From Bradyrhizobium sp. NDS-1 (lineage in GTDB: Bacteria > Pseudomonadota > Alphaproteobacteria > Rhizobiales > Xanthobacteraceae): a stretch of 64,000 nucleotides of DNA. The stretch covers positions 558,001 to 622,000 of the forward strand of contig NZ_CP136628.1 of the NCBI RefSeq assembly GCF_032918005.1, given 5' to 3'. The translations under genes and the position numbers were made by a program. The notes below the pieces were generated by a model. The model did no database searches. It had not been told where the DNA came from and worked only from the letters and a program-made list of their open reading frames with translations. Below are positions 1 through 8,319 of the stretch, in pieces; position 1 is the stretch's first letter, and each line of letters starts with the position of its first letter.

Positions 1-227
1 GCAATCTGCACTACGAGTTCCTCAACGGCACCAGCATCGATGTCGCAGGCTCGGGGTTTGCTAGCGCCAACAATCGGCTGTGGGGCAGCATCGGCGGCGG
101 CGGCACCTATAGCTGGGCCAACGGTCGTTACGCTGTGTTCGGCGAGGTCACGTACCGCGCCAGTTTCGACAATGCCGATCAGAACCACGGCTACAAGGGC
201 ACTGGCGGGTTCCGCCTGACGTGGTGA
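1..227 (+). CDS. Autotransporter outer-membrane beta-barrel domain, C-terminal fragment
   Basis: Reading from base 3, an open frame of 74 codons runs off the left edge and ends at TGA 225-227. The peptide alternates hydrophobic and polar residues, has a GGGGTYSW turn, then strands (YAVFGEVTYRASF) and ends in ...GTGGFRLTW, the aromatic-terminated last strand typical of autotransporter (type V) barrels recognised by the BAM complex. The passenger domain lies outside the window, so its function cannot be stated. Family assignment is from strand pattern and C-terminal signature only; another outer-membrane barrel is possible. Confidence 0.75.
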   Translation, partial: NLHYEFLNGTSIDVAGSGFASANNRLWGSIGGGGTYSWANGRYAVFGEVTYRASFDNADQNHGYKGTGGFRLTW

Positions 228-528
228 GAGGTGCATATAGGTGTGCGCGCAAGGTCACCTGTTGGCCCATTGCTGACGTCCGCACTGAATGTGGAAAGTC
301 CGCTAAGTGCATCAGAACCGGAGGTCGCCAATGACCGGCTTCTTCCATAACAACGGATATAGAATGGCGTCAGCTGCATATGAGAGCGGACGTGCCGTAA
401 ACGACTGAGCCTTGAGGATAATCGTTAGGGGCAATGTTGATCGCCGGCGAGCGGATTGGCGCGATCTTGCATCTAGTCCGCGTCATCCTGCTTGGCCCCA
501 AATTCTCTGGAAAACTGTCGATCGTTGT

Positions 529-541
529 CTATGCAAATCGG
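529..541 (-). promoter_or_regulatory. TGCATAG box (leftward copy)
   Basis: Contains CTATGCAAATCGG, a variant of the box shared by the DUF1254 cluster (reverse-strand reading CCGATTTGCATAG). It faces away from the gene at 671 and pairs with the rightward copy at 583-596, about 61 bp centre to centre. No leftward gene is visible upstream, so its target is unclear. Confidence 0.4.
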
Positions 542-582
542 CTCACTGCGCCTTTGCTTTTGGACGACGAACGTCGACCTGT

Positions 583-596
583 CGGTTTTTGCATAG
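583..596 (+). promoter_or_regulatory. TGCATAG box upstream of the 671 gene
   Basis: CGGTTTTTGCATAG ends 75 nt before the ATG at 671. It matches the box found upstream of the DUF1254, TAXI, outer-membrane and HlyD genes of this cluster in sequence, orientation and distance, suggesting common control. No gene is supported between 228 and 670; the rest of this stretch holds nothing I recognise. Confidence 0.5.
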
Positions 597-670
597 ACCA
601 AAGCCAAAACCGAATACAGGCTGCAGGAGGAGCTGTTCAGCTTGCGACCTCTAACCGGTAGGGTGCCATT

Positions 671-985
671 ATGCCATTCTCGATCTCAATGATGATTGTG
701 GGTTCACAGCTGCTTATACCAGTGGCCGACACCGTGCCGAAGTTTGACGTTGCCCGCAGTTGCAAGCTCGATTTAGCTGCAACGGCCGGGCTCAGTGTAG
801 GTCAGTCGCCCAAGAGCTGCGTCAACGATGAGCAAAAAGCACGGCGGCAGCTCGGCTCCCTGTGGTCAAAAATGTCGGGGCCGCAAAAGGAGAGCTGCGT
901 CGGGCAGGAGGCAGTCGGCGGCACCCCGAGCTATGTCAGCTTGCTGACGTGTCTTCAGATGGATCAGTGGGCTCGTAAGCCCTGA
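671..985 (+). CDS. Small exported hypothetical protein
   Basis: 104-residue ORF. The N-terminus (MPFSISMMIVGSQLLIPVADTV) resembles a short hydrophobic leader; the mature part contains VPKFDVARSC, SCVNDEQKARRQL and the ending SYVSLLTCLQMDQWAR, which I recognise as a small cysteine-containing secreted family common in Bradyrhizobium and lacking a known function. Four cysteines could form two disulfides. It lies 75 nt downstream of a TGCATAG box shared with the neighbouring DUF1254 cluster, so it may be coregulated. A weak ribosome binding site (GGGTG) precedes the ATG. It is probably periplasmic; no function is assigned. Confidence 0.65.
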   Translation: MPFSISMMIVGSQLLIPVADTVPKFDVARSCKLDLAATAGLSVGQSPKSCVNDEQKARRQLGSLWSKMSGPQKESCVGQEAVGGTPSYVSLLTCLQMDQWARKP

Positions 986-1009
986 TGCATTTTCAATGAG
1001 CTCTGGCGC

Positions 1010-1480
1010 TCAACGGCGAAACGTAGCGGCACTCCGGCACGGCATCAGGCGAAATGATCTAGCTCGCTCAGCGCAATTCGCACCTTCGCGGGCAAAATCA
1101 ACGAGCGATACAGCGAACGCGGCGAGAGCAACCATGAAAAGAATAGCCACGCCGTGCTCGTGGCGTATCTGAAGGAAAGCGCTCGCAAACGCGACCATGA
1201 CAAGGGCGGTCACGGCGATACTGCCGATTACCGCCCAGAAAATTGCGCGGTTCAGCATCGCCGCTCGGCGCATTAGGCGCGGAAGATCCAGCTTTAACCG
1301 TAATCTGACTGCATCTTCGTCGGCGATGCCGTTCAGGAGCATCGTTCTATCGATGATCCTGTTCAGGCGAGAAATCAGCACAGAAATGAAGGCGGCCAGC
1401 GCTCCAAGAAGGAACGCCGGCGCTGCCGACTGAGAAATGACATGAGATAACTGACTGACGGTTGGTGTATCTGCAGACAT
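1010..1480 (-). CDS. DUF2721 family membrane protein
   Basis: 156 residues with a hydrophobic segment near 22-40 (AFLLGALAAFISVLISRL), a charged basic loop (residues 40-75, with RLNRIIDR), then two membrane spans (FWAVIGSIAVTALVMVAFAS and ILFMVALAAFAVSLVDFA). This three-span layout and the conserved LISRLNRIIDR stretch fit DUF2721, an inner-membrane family of unknown role. It stands alone, convergent with the small exported protein ending at 985. The C-terminus after residue 135 is divergent. It is not evidently part of the DUF1254 cluster, from which it is separated by about 280 nt of non-coding DNA. Confidence 0.75.
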   Translation of the reverse strand: MSADTPTVSQLSHVISQSAAPAFLLGALAAFISVLISRLNRIIDRTMLLNGIADEDAVRLRLKLDLPRLMRRAAMLNRAIFWAVIGSIAVTALVMVAFASAFLQIRHEHGVAILFMVALAAFAVSLVDFAREGANCAERARSFRLMPCRSAATFRR

Positions 1481-1757
1481 CGCACTCGTTCTGTTGCCTG
1501 CGCTGAGGACTATCTCAGTGCCATGAAATCCTCTTTGTGCCAGGCCGCTGAGAGTGACCCTCTGCAGCAGGCACTAGAAAGCTCCTCAGTTTCGGGACTA
1601 TAGAGCCGCTCCGCGATAGAGATTGGACCCTTAGCGCCGGCGGCCAGTTCGACTCCTGGGTTAACCATAGCCATTTCGGCGTCAGCGGGCCGCCGCGACT
1701 ACCGAGGGCCCGCTCAACCAAACGCCTCGTTGGCAAAAGCCTAACGCGGTCTCAAAT

Positions 1758-3263
1758 TCAATTCACGAGTTCGATCTCGCCGGGCCGCCAGGTCTTGTTG
1801 AACCACGGTTCCAGCGGACCGTAGAGGCGAAGGATCATGAACCAGCTCTTGTCCGGAATCGTCTGCACCCAGTTGTTCTCCATTCCCGTCGGGGACTTAG
1901 GGCTGAAATAGACATCGACCGAACCGTCGGCGTTGATCTTGAGAGCTTTGTTCTGGCTGCTGACGCTCGGGAATTGCTCATCAGTCTGTAGCATCGAGCG
2001 GGTCTGAGTATCGTAGACGATCACCGACCAGAAATCTTTAATTGGAATGTTCGGCGGCAGATGCAGCTTGTAAGTTTTAGCGCCGTCAAACGGATTGCCT
2101 TTGGAGTCCTGGGCTGCCCATGGGTATTGCGAGCCCACGCCGACCATCTTTTCGGCCATGGCAGGGGTAACGCCGGTGGCCAGGAAGTAGAAGAACGCAG
2201 CACCATCGAGATTACTGACGCCAGGCGCGACCTCGAACTTGTAGCCGCCGAAGAACGGCAGCCGCCACGCGCTGTTCGGATAGAAAAAGGCATCTTCGCC
2301 GCGGATCTTGAAGGCGATAGTCCGCGCGGTAACGGCGCCGATATTGGCGGCGTCCGTCAGGATCTTCTTCATCCGCTCGTCGGGATTGAACGATTTTCCC
2401 TTCACGATTCCGATCGAGGCGAACAGGCCGAGCGTCGTGGGATCGGAGCCCTCGCTCGGTTCTTCCTGGATGGCCTCGTTCAACAACGACCAGAACTGAT
2501 AATCGGCGGGCGGGACGAAAGTCGCTGGTTGACCTGATGCGTTGACGAATTTCATAGGCGGCGGGTTGGCCGCGTCGGCGAGATTGTAGATCTTCAGCGT
2601 CTTCTTCACCGAGTCCACGCCGGGCTTGGGCGAACCGTCGACCAAGAACGAACGGAACGGCATCCAGTTGCCGAAGGTGCTCGGACGCACGACGTGATAG
2701 CCCGCCGGGACGTCACCCTTGTAGCCGGGCGGAAGGATGAGATATTTGCCTCCCTCACCACGGTCCGCGCCGGTGATGCCAACATCGGCAACCCATTTGT
2801 ACCACATGTCGTCGATCAGCCCGAGCACCTTGCGCGGAATCTCGAGCACCAGCGGTCCCTTGCTCGTATCGAGCCATATGAAGCTGTAGACGGTGTTGTC
2901 GTTGGCGGTCAATTCCACTGTCTTGGAGTCGACGAGGTTCTCCCAGATCACATTGGTCTGGTTATCGGGGCCGAACTCGCGCAATGACCTGCGCATGCCA
3001 ACCTGATTGACGATCGGGAAGCCCAGCAGATAGGCCTGCAAAGCGCGCGACCGATCGAGGTTGTCGTAGATCTTCTGGGCCGTTTCGGCGGACGGATAGC
3101 CATCCTTTAGATTGAGTGTCCCGATTGAAGAGTCAACCTTGTCCGGTGTGGCGACGCCCGGAGCGATCGACGTCGTCATCTTGTAGGTCTGCGCGGAAGC
3201 GGCGCCCAAGCCCATCAATGCCACCGCAACGGTGGCGCAAAGCAGTCTGTTCGTGCGCATCAT
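1758..3263 (-). CDS. DUF1254/DUF1214 domain secreted protein (copy 1)
   Basis: About 501 residues. The start is placed at the ATGATG at 3263 because AGGAG lies 7 nt upstream; the longer frame from 3317 adds an 18-residue stretch without leader features. A Sec-type signal peptide (MMRTNRLLCATVAVALMGLGAASA) is followed by an N-terminal DUF1254 region (YLLGFPIVNQVG, NDNTVYSFIWLDTSKGPLVLEIP) and a C-terminal DUF1214 region (IPIKDFWSVIVYDTQTRSML, NADGSVDVYFSPKSP, SWFMILRLYGPLEPW). These domains are usually paired in periplasmic proteins of unknown biochemistry. It lies 66 nt downstream of copy 2 on the same strand and is probably cotranscribed. It is the most divergent of the three copies in this window. 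Confidence 0.9.
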   Translation of the reverse strand: MMRTNRLLCATVAVALMGLGAASAQTYKMTTSIAPGVATPDKVDSSIGTLNLKDGYPSAETAQKIYDNLDRSRALQAYLLGFPIVNQVGMRRSLREFGPDNQTNVIWENLVDSKTVELTANDNTVYSFIWLDTSKGPLVLEIPRKVLGLIDDMWYKWVADVGITGADRGEGGKYLILPPGYKGDVPAGYHVVRPSTFGNWMPFRSFLVDGSPKPGVDSVKKTLKIYNLADAANPPPMKFVNASGQPATFVPPADYQFWSLLNEAIQEEPSEGSDPTTLGLFASIGIVKGKSFNPDERMKKILTDAANIGAVTARTIAFKIRGEDAFFYPNSAWRLPFFGGYKFEVAPGVSNLDGAAFFYFLATGVTPAMAEKMVGVGSQYPWAAQDSKGNPFDGAKTYKLHLPPNIPIKDFWSVIVYDTQTRSMLQTDEQFPSVSSQNKALKINADGSVDVYFSPKSPTGMENNWVQTIPDKSWFMILRLYGPLEPWFNKTWRPGEIELVN

Positions 3264-3329
3264 TGTTTTCTCCTCACAACATCCGAGGCCAGCATCAGCA
3301 TGGTCGGAATAATTCATGGTCGGAATGGA

Positions 3330-4772
3330 TTACTGCGCCACCTTGATACCGGGCGGCTGCCAGGTGCCTGAGCCTGGCGGCAAGATCGATGGTGCTTCGG
3401 TCTTTGGCCAATACAGCCGCATGACCAGGTAGATCTCGCCATTCGGCGCCGGCAACCAGTTGGACTCCTTGTCGGCGCCAGGTGAATCTTTTTGGAGATG
3501 CAGTGTGAGAGAGCCATCTGCATTCTTCTTCATGTCAGGCAGCATCGGCGAGTTGATCAAATAGCGGTTGATCGGATTTTCGATCAGCAATTGCGTCTTG
3601 CCGTCATACATCGTCACCGACCAGAAGGCTTCGACGGGAGGATACTGTCCGGCGGCAAACGTGATCGAGTATTTGTGCTTGGAGCAATCGAGAACTTCGC
3701 CATTGGCAAGCGTTCTGGTAAGCGGGTAGACGGCCTCTATGGCATCGTTGCCATAAATTCCGCCCTTGGCTGCGGCAGCCCGCTTCAGCCAGTCGCCGCT
3801 ATAGAACAGTCGGTCGCCGAAGAGCGACCCGACTTTCCAGCCGTTAACGTTCTTGCTGCCGTTCGCAAGATAATTCTCGACCTTCTCCTCGCCGTCCTTC
3901 ATGCCCAGACCGATTTCAAGTTTATGTGTGAGCGGAAGATCCTTAAAGGCGAAGGTTTTGCCCGCGCCGACACCGATGCGCGCGAGCTTCTCGCGAATGG
4001 TGCGTTCTTCCGGTCCGGCCGGCGCGAATTGGAGCGCGAAGTCCAAATATTCGAAGAAATTCTTCTTCACGAGTTCCGCGTCGGCTTTGGGAAACTCGAT
4101 CGTGGGCGCGGCTGGTGGCGCGGGCTGTTTGAGATAGGTCGACAGCGGTTGGGCCTTGTAGCCGGCCTGAACCTTCTCGACATTCGGCATGTCTTCTGGG
4201 TTGAACAGCTGGGTACGAATGGCAGCGAAAACAAACTGGGTCGAGGACTGGAACACCTTCTTGATTTCGGGCGGAGTGGATCCCTGCCAGTTCGGCCCGA
4301 CGACCATGTAGTCTCCGGCGTCGCTCCCGGTCGCGCGGCTGCCGATATAGCCAAAATTGAACGTGTTACCGTCGATTAGCTGCACTGTATAATAACGAGT
4401 CTTCTCCACGGCCGGCACCGAAACCACAATCGGCTCGGCGCGCAGATCGAACCACAGTGTCGAATACGGCGTGTCGCTGTTGGGAGTCACGACGGCGGTG
4501 TCCTTGTACGTCGCGACATGCGCCAAGTTCTTGATCTGATTGAACGGCGCCTTGAACTGGCTGTTCTTGGTGTCCACGGAGAATTCGTACATGACCGCGT
4601 AGTTCATCACGATGGGCAGGCCGTAGATAAAGGCTTCTTCGGCGATGGCCTTGGCCTCGCGGATGTCGGGCCACTCGGGCTTGCTCTGCGCACTCGCGGG
4701 GGCAGACTTCACCAATGGAACGGTGATCGCAGTTATCGCGGCGGAGCGAAGCAGATCGCGTTTTGTCAACAT
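3330..4772 (-). CDS. DUF1254/DUF1214 domain secreted protein (copy 2)
   Basis: 480 residues from ATG 4772, preceded by AAAAGGGA; an ATG 18 nt further upstream (4790) is possible. The leader MLTKRDLLRSAAITAITVPLV...ASA resembles a Tat signal (TKRDLLR, only one arginine in the pair position). DUF1254 is seen at YGLPIVMNYAVMYEF and TPNSDTPYSTLWFDLRAEP; DUF1214 at PPVEAFWSVTMYDGKTQLLIENPINRY and ESNWLPAPNGEIYLVMRLYWP. It is closely similar in layout to copy 3 at 11301. It is the first gene of a leftward pair with copy 1 and is transcribed divergently from the TAXI gene. A CGTTTTTGCATAG box reads toward it, 88-100 nt upstream. Enzymatic activity is unknown. Confidence 0.9.
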   Translation of the reverse strand: MLTKRDLLRSAAITAITVPLVKSAPASAQSKPEWPDIREAKAIAEEAFIYGLPIVMNYAVMYEFSVDTKNSQFKAPFNQIKNLAHVATYKDTAVVTPNSDTPYSTLWFDLRAEPIVVSVPAVEKTRYYTVQLIDGNTFNFGYIGSRATGSDAGDYMVVGPNWQGSTPPEIKKVFQSSTQFVFAAIRTQLFNPEDMPNVEKVQAGYKAQPLSTYLKQPAPPAAPTIEFPKADAELVKKNFFEYLDFALQFAPAGPEERTIREKLARIGVGAGKTFAFKDLPLTHKLEIGLGMKDGEEKVENYLANGSKNVNGWKVGSLFGDRLFYSGDWLKRAAAAKGGIYGNDAIEAVYPLTRTLANGEVLDCSKHKYSITFAAGQYPPVEAFWSVTMYDGKTQLLIENPINRYLINSPMLPDMKKNADGSLTLHLQKDSPGADKESNWLPAPNGEIYLVMRLYWPKTEAPSILPPGSGTWQPPGIKVAQ

Positions 4773-4859
4773 GTGAACATCCCTTTTCAAATGTATTCGG
4801 GTTGCTGTGCTAGCTTGAGGAACTTGACGCCAAGCCTACCGGGCGCACGGCTGCGGCGA

Positions 4860-4872
4860 CTATGCAAAAACG
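4860..4872 (-). promoter_or_regulatory. CGTTTTTGCATAG box, toward DUF1254 copy 2
   Basis: The top strand reads CTATGCAAAAACG, a perfect 13-nt copy of the cluster box, in the 315-nt divergent region between DUF1254 copy 2 and the TAXI gene. In reverse orientation it ends 88 nt upstream of ATG 4772. Confidence 0.55.
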
Positions 4873-4973
4873 ATCATCCCGTAATTCGTGAGCGCCGCGG
4901 CTGACGATCGGCCCAACACCTGAGAACAACCGTGGGGAAATCCTCCGAACGGAAGTGCATCTCTCTGACGGAC

Positions 4974-4986
4974 CGATTCTGCATAG
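4974..4986 (+). promoter_or_regulatory. TGCATAG box, toward the TAXI gene
   Basis: CGATTCTGCATAG is a variant of the box (TTC instead of TTT) in the same divergent region. It is oriented rightward and ends about 100 nt upstream of ATG 5088. Confidence 0.45.
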
Positions 4987-5087
4987 ACGAATAGTCCTGC
5001 GTGTTCGTATGAAGGGTGTGGCCGCAGCTGGTTGTGCTTGAGGCCTGTCAGCCTCTCGTAAGAGGCGTCGGTCGCGCGGGGCATGCT

Positions 5088-6272
5088 ATGACGAATCTCG
5101 TCACCAACTTGCCGCGATGGCTCCGGATAGTCGTTGTCGGGATTGCAACTGCTGCCATCATTGGCGGCGGCTGGCTCGTTTATCGTCATTTTAGCAAGCC
5201 CATCTTTCTAACGGTCGCCACGGGATCGTCTGACGGTGAAGCCCAATTGCTCATCTTAGCGATCTCGGCCCGGCTGACGGCATCGGGCGCCCATGTCAGG
5301 CTGAAAGTTGTCAATGCGGGCACGTCCGCGGGAGCTTCCGCGATGCTGGCCGGGGGCAGGGCCGATCTTGCCGTGGTTCCTGGCGATACCGGCGGTCTTT
5401 CGGACACGCGAAGCGTGCTTCTCCTGACCCACGGCGTGGTTCTGATCATGGCTCCGTCGACTGCGAGCGCCGACAGCCTGGGCGATCTACGCAGCATAGC
5501 CATCGGCGTCATCGGAGGAGACGTTAATCGGGTAGTCGTCGAAGCACTGAAGCAAGTCTATCAGTTCGATCGGGCCAAGGTGAGCTTCCAGGATGTTGCC
5601 ATCGCGGAGGCCGCGGCCGCGCTGTCGTCGGGAAAGGTCCATGCCCTGCTTGCTGTTGTTCCCCTTACTGAGAAGTACCTGGCGAAAGCCCGGGAAATGT
5701 TTCAGCAGAACGGTGGGAAGGCATCGGCTCCGAAGATCATCGAAATCGCATCGGCCGGAGCGGTCGCCAACGTCGCGCAATATTATGAGAGCTACGATAT
5801 TCCAAAGGGAACTTTACGCGGAGCTCCGCCGGTGCCGTCAGATGATCTCACGTCGCTGCGGGTCTCTTTCTACCTTGTCGCCAACAAGTCGGTCGATGCC
5901 GACACAATCACAGATCTGACGCAATCACTGGTTGACGTGCGCAGGGATCTGCTGTCGCAATATCCGATCTTGGCTCAAGCCGGCGCACCCAGCACGGATG
6001 CCGATGCGTTAATCCCGATCCATCCGGGAGCCGCAACCTATTACAACGGCAGCCAGCAAAGTTTTCTCGATACATATGATGACAAGCTCTATTACGTATC
6101 GCTGTTGCTTGGCTCCCTGATCTCGATCGTCGTAGCAGCATGGCGCTTTGCCGGCTCGGACGTCGCATGCAAGAGCATGCTTGAACCGCTGTACGAACTC
6201 GGCCATGAGATCAGAAACGCTGAGAGCGAGCCCGAACTGCAGGACATCAGAAGAAGATTGACGACATCCTGA
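5088..6272 (+). CDS. Membrane-anchored TAXI-family solute-binding protein, frameshifted near its C-terminus
   Basis: 394 codons from ATG 5088 (MTNLVTNLPRW). An N-terminal membrane anchor (WLRIVVVGIATAAIIGGGWLVY) is followed by a TAXI/NMT1-like type II periplasmic fold: VATGSSDGEAQLLILAISARL, VNAGTSAGASAMLAGGRADLAVVPGD, and GVIGGDVNRVVVEAL. A second membrane span (YYVSLLLGSLISIVVAAWRFAG) precedes a cytoplasmic tail. The frame stops at 6270 after DIRRRLTTS, while the -1 frame carries on as IDDILKVELARN... to 6430, matching how I expect such tails to continue; a base appears lost in the AGAAGAAG tract near 6250. No TRAP permease gene adjoins it, so it may act as a sensor or scaffold and not in transport. 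Confidence 0.8.
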   Translation: MTNLVTNLPRWLRIVVVGIATAAIIGGGWLVYRHFSKPIFLTVATGSSDGEAQLLILAISARLTASGAHVRLKVVNAGTSAGASAMLAGGRADLAVVPGDTGGLSDTRSVLLLTHGVVLIMAPSTASADSLGDLRSIAIGVIGGDVNRVVVEALKQVYQFDRAKVSFQDVAIAEAAAALSSGKVHALLAVVPLTEKYLAKAREMFQQNGGKASAPKIIEIASAGAVANVAQYYESYDIPKGTLRGAPPVPSDDLTSLRVSFYLVANKSVDADTITDLTQSLVDVRRDLLSQYPILAQAGAPSTDADALIPIHPGAATYYNGSQQSFLDTYDDKLYYVSLLLGSLISIVVAAWRFAGSDVACKSMLEPLYELGHEIRNAESEPELQDIRRRLTTS

Positions 6273-6430
6273 AAGTTGAGCTTGCCAGGAACGCGATCGA
6301 TGAGGGCACCGGCAATGCCGAAGTGGCCGCTCTCAGTCTCGCTGCTCATAGATTGCAATATCTGATGAGCCACCGCCGAACGTTGCTTCGCAAGGCACCA
6401 GCCGTTGAGGAATTTGCGAAAGCCAAGTAG
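6257..6430 (+). pseudogene. Out-of-frame C-terminal tail of the TAXI gene
   Basis: Reading frame starting at 6257 (ATT GAC GAC ATC CTG AAA) and stopping at TAG 6428-6430 encodes a charged, helix-prone tail (IDDILKVELARNAIDEG, AALSLAAHRLQYLMSHRRTLL). It continues the preceding TAXI protein after a -1 shift. This is either a genuine mutation that truncates the protein by roughly 57 residues, a sequencing or assembly error, or less likely programmed frameshifting; I see no slippery heptamer. Confidence 0.6.
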
Positions 6431-6548
6431 TGCATTAGCGGAGCGAGCGATGGCCAGCAGAGTGCCAGGAAAGCACCGCGTCCAGTATCTGAATCATCGA
6501 TGTGGCTGGCGGCTAATCCCACCGCTCTAAGCCGCCGAGTGAGTTGCC

Positions 6549-7622
6549 CTATTTTGTGACCATTCGGCGGGTGGGGGCCACAGTGCTGACCGGCGCCATG
6601 GGCGAGATCGAGAACGTCAGCCAGGTGTTCCAGCCCGCCGGCCTGTTCTCCGCTGCGAATTCACCGTATCCCTTCAGATTGAGGTAGCCCTGCATGTCTC
6701 CCACCGGGAACAGATACCCGATCTGGGGACCGATCGCGAGGACACGAGAGCGGAAGCCGCCGAGGATCGGATGCTGGCCGGAATCGTCGGTGATCTGTTG
6801 GTACGCATATCCGACAAGGCCGACAAAGACCTGCTTTGAAAGGAACTGGGATGCGCCCCAATCGACGTGGAAATCGACCCCGTTCTGATATTGGGTGTCC
6901 TGGTTCTTGAAGTTGTAAGTCAACCCGCCAACGGCGGAAAATTCGTGGCCGGTAGCCGGATTGAAATAGGTGTAGCCGCCGCCACCATCGATAGCACCAT
7001 GACCGATGCCGAGGTTGGAGAGGCGGCTGGAATCGTAGGCCCCAACTGGAATGTCTCCAGTGACGTAGGTCATGAAATTATGTACGCCGGCATTCCATTT
7101 CAGGGTCGCTTGCGGATACAGGTCTCCGACCGATGCAAGTGAATCCGAGATGCTTCCTGTGCGGGTTGTGACCAGCGGACCAATTGCTGTGGTGAGAGTC
7201 CCGTCCAGACTGGTGCTTGCTCGGCCGAATATGCCCGTCATGCCGATCGCCAGTTGCCCACCTAGCACCGGCGTGGCGAACGTGTAGGTAGGATTGAGCA
7301 GCACCAGGTCGGCCTGCGCATTCAGATGCAGATTCAGATTGGCGTTCACCGCCACCGGAAATCTGCCGATCTGAATCTCTCTGGCTGCGGCCGCGGCACC
7401 GAAGGCCGAGACCGACGTGTGATAGTAGACCTCCGCCATGGACCATCCGGGCACCTGCGGCGTGGCTGCGAGGCTGCTGAACCGGCCGGGGAGCCAGTAT
7501 GAAACTCCGCTTTCGTCGGCGTAGGCTGGAACAGACGCAGACCCGAACATCGTCACAGCCAAGCCAAAGCCGGCGAGCAAAACCAGCCGACTGATTTTTC
7601 GTTCGGATATCTTGCGTGTCAT
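6549..7622 (-). CDS. Phenol_MetA_deg-type outer-membrane transporter-like protein
   Basis: 357 residues. A signal peptide (RLVLLAGFGLAVTMFGSASVPAYA) precedes repeated amphipathic strands with small-residue turns: ESGVSYWLPGRFSSLAATPQVPGW, NLNLHLNAQADLVLLNPTYTFATPVLGG, QATLKWNAGVHNFMTYVTGDIPVGAY, and RVLAIGPQIGYLFPVGDMQGYLNLKGYGEF. This matches the PF13557 (Phenol_MetA_deg, SphA-like) outer-membrane family often found beside catabolic or hydrophobic-substrate uptake genes. GGGAG lies 6 nt before the ATG. It is last in a leftward run HlyD-response regulator-AraC-this gene, but has its own TGCATAG box 65 nt upstream. The substrate is unknown; uptake or export of a hydrophobic compound is an inference. 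Confidence 0.8.
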   Translation of the reverse strand: MTRKISERKISRLVLLAGFGLAVTMFGSASVPAYADESGVSYWLPGRFSSLAATPQVPGWSMAEVYYHTSVSAFGAAAAAREIQIGRFPVAVNANLNLHLNAQADLVLLNPTYTFATPVLGGQLAIGMTGIFGRASTSLDGTLTTAIGPLVTTRTGSISDSLASVGDLYPQATLKWNAGVHNFMTYVTGDIPVGAYDSSRLSNLGIGHGAIDGGGGYTYFNPATGHEFSAVGGLTYNFKNQDTQYQNGVDFHVDWGASQFLSKQVFVGLVGYAYQQITDDSGQHPILGGFRSRVLAIGPQIGYLFPVGDMQGYLNLKGYGEFAAENRPAGWNTWLTFSISPMAPVSTVAPTRRMVTK

Positions 7623-7671
7623 CTCAACTCCCCCGAGAACTGGACTGTGTCAGTCGAGCGATTGAATGTCT

Positions 7672-7700
7672 CGATGCAAGTCGGCGCTATGCAAAATCGG
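7672..7700 (-). promoter_or_regulatory. Tandem TGCATAG/TGCATCG boxes upstream of the outer-membrane gene
   Basis: The top strand has CGATGCAAGTCGG at 7672-7684 and CTATGCAAAATCGG at 7687-7700, two direct copies about 15 bp apart. The better one reads CCGATTTTGCATAG toward the gene starting at 7622. It lies between the AraC-type gene (ends 7731) and that start, in the same position class as the other cluster boxes. Confidence 0.5.
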
Positions 7701-7730
7701 CCCAAGCTGATGCAGGAAAGTCACGCCGAC

Positions 7731-8183
7731 CTACATTCCAAATGGAAGACCGGATCTGTCGTCGGCAGCGCCTTTGAGAACAAGCCTATCGAGCGAGGCG
7801 CGATGGAGTGTCTTCGAGGGACTTTCGCCGAACACTCTGCGGTATTCGACTGAAAAGCGCCCCAGCTCCACAAAACCAAAGCCAGTTGCGATTTCCGTTA
7901 CGGTTACGAGCTGGCTATCTGCTGACAACAGGGCGCGTCGAGCTTCGGACAATCGCAGCATCCGGAGATGCCGGCATGGTGGGATGCCATGGACCTTATG
8001 GAAGGCTTTGCGCAGCGTTCGCTCGCTGACCGCAAGCGCGTTACAAACGGCCGAAATGTTAAGCGGTTCGTCCGGCTCTGAAAGCGCAAGCGTTTCCGCC
8101 TGCACCACAAGATCGTAGCAGGCCCGGTTTGTCGGCGCGGATAGCGTTCCCGGCACCCTTGCAGCCCGCCGATGCATCGCCAT
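7731..8183 (-). CDS. Short AraC-family transcriptional regulator
   Basis: About 150 residues from ATG 8183 (GGGGG 8 nt upstream); the frame stays open to an ATG at 8273, but that added stretch looks non-coding. It consists essentially of the C-terminal AraC/XylS double helix-turn-helix: LNISAVCNALAVSERTLRKAFHKVHG (HTH1) and VTVTEIATGFGFVELGRFSVEYRRVFGESPSKTL (HTH2). The sensory half present in most AraC regulators of about 300 residues is missing, so it is either a naturally short SoxS/MarA-like regulator or a truncated one. It sits inside the cluster between the FixJ-type regulator and the outer-membrane gene and is one candidate to bind the TGCATAG box. Confidence 0.8.
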   Translation of the reverse strand: MAMHRRAARVPGTLSAPTNRACYDLVVQAETLALSEPDEPLNISAVCNALAVSERTLRKAFHKVHGIPPCRHLRMLRLSEARRALLSADSQLVTVTEIATGFGFVELGRFSVEYRRVFGESPSKTLHRASLDRLVLKGAADDRSGLPFGM

Positions 8184-8319
8184 CGAAAAAACCCCCGGCC
8201 GTGAGCCGTACACAGGCTCTTCGGAGGATAAACAACACTCCGGAAGTCCGGGCGGTATTGTCCTTCGGGGCAAAACAAAGTTGCAGGACTCGTGCGGACT
8301 TGGTGTAAGCGGGACGTCT

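Noticed and set aside
1515..1736. 73-codon ORF on the reverse strand between DUF2721 and DUF1254 copy 1.
   Set aside because: No ribosome site, no family pattern and composition like the surrounding non-coding sequence.
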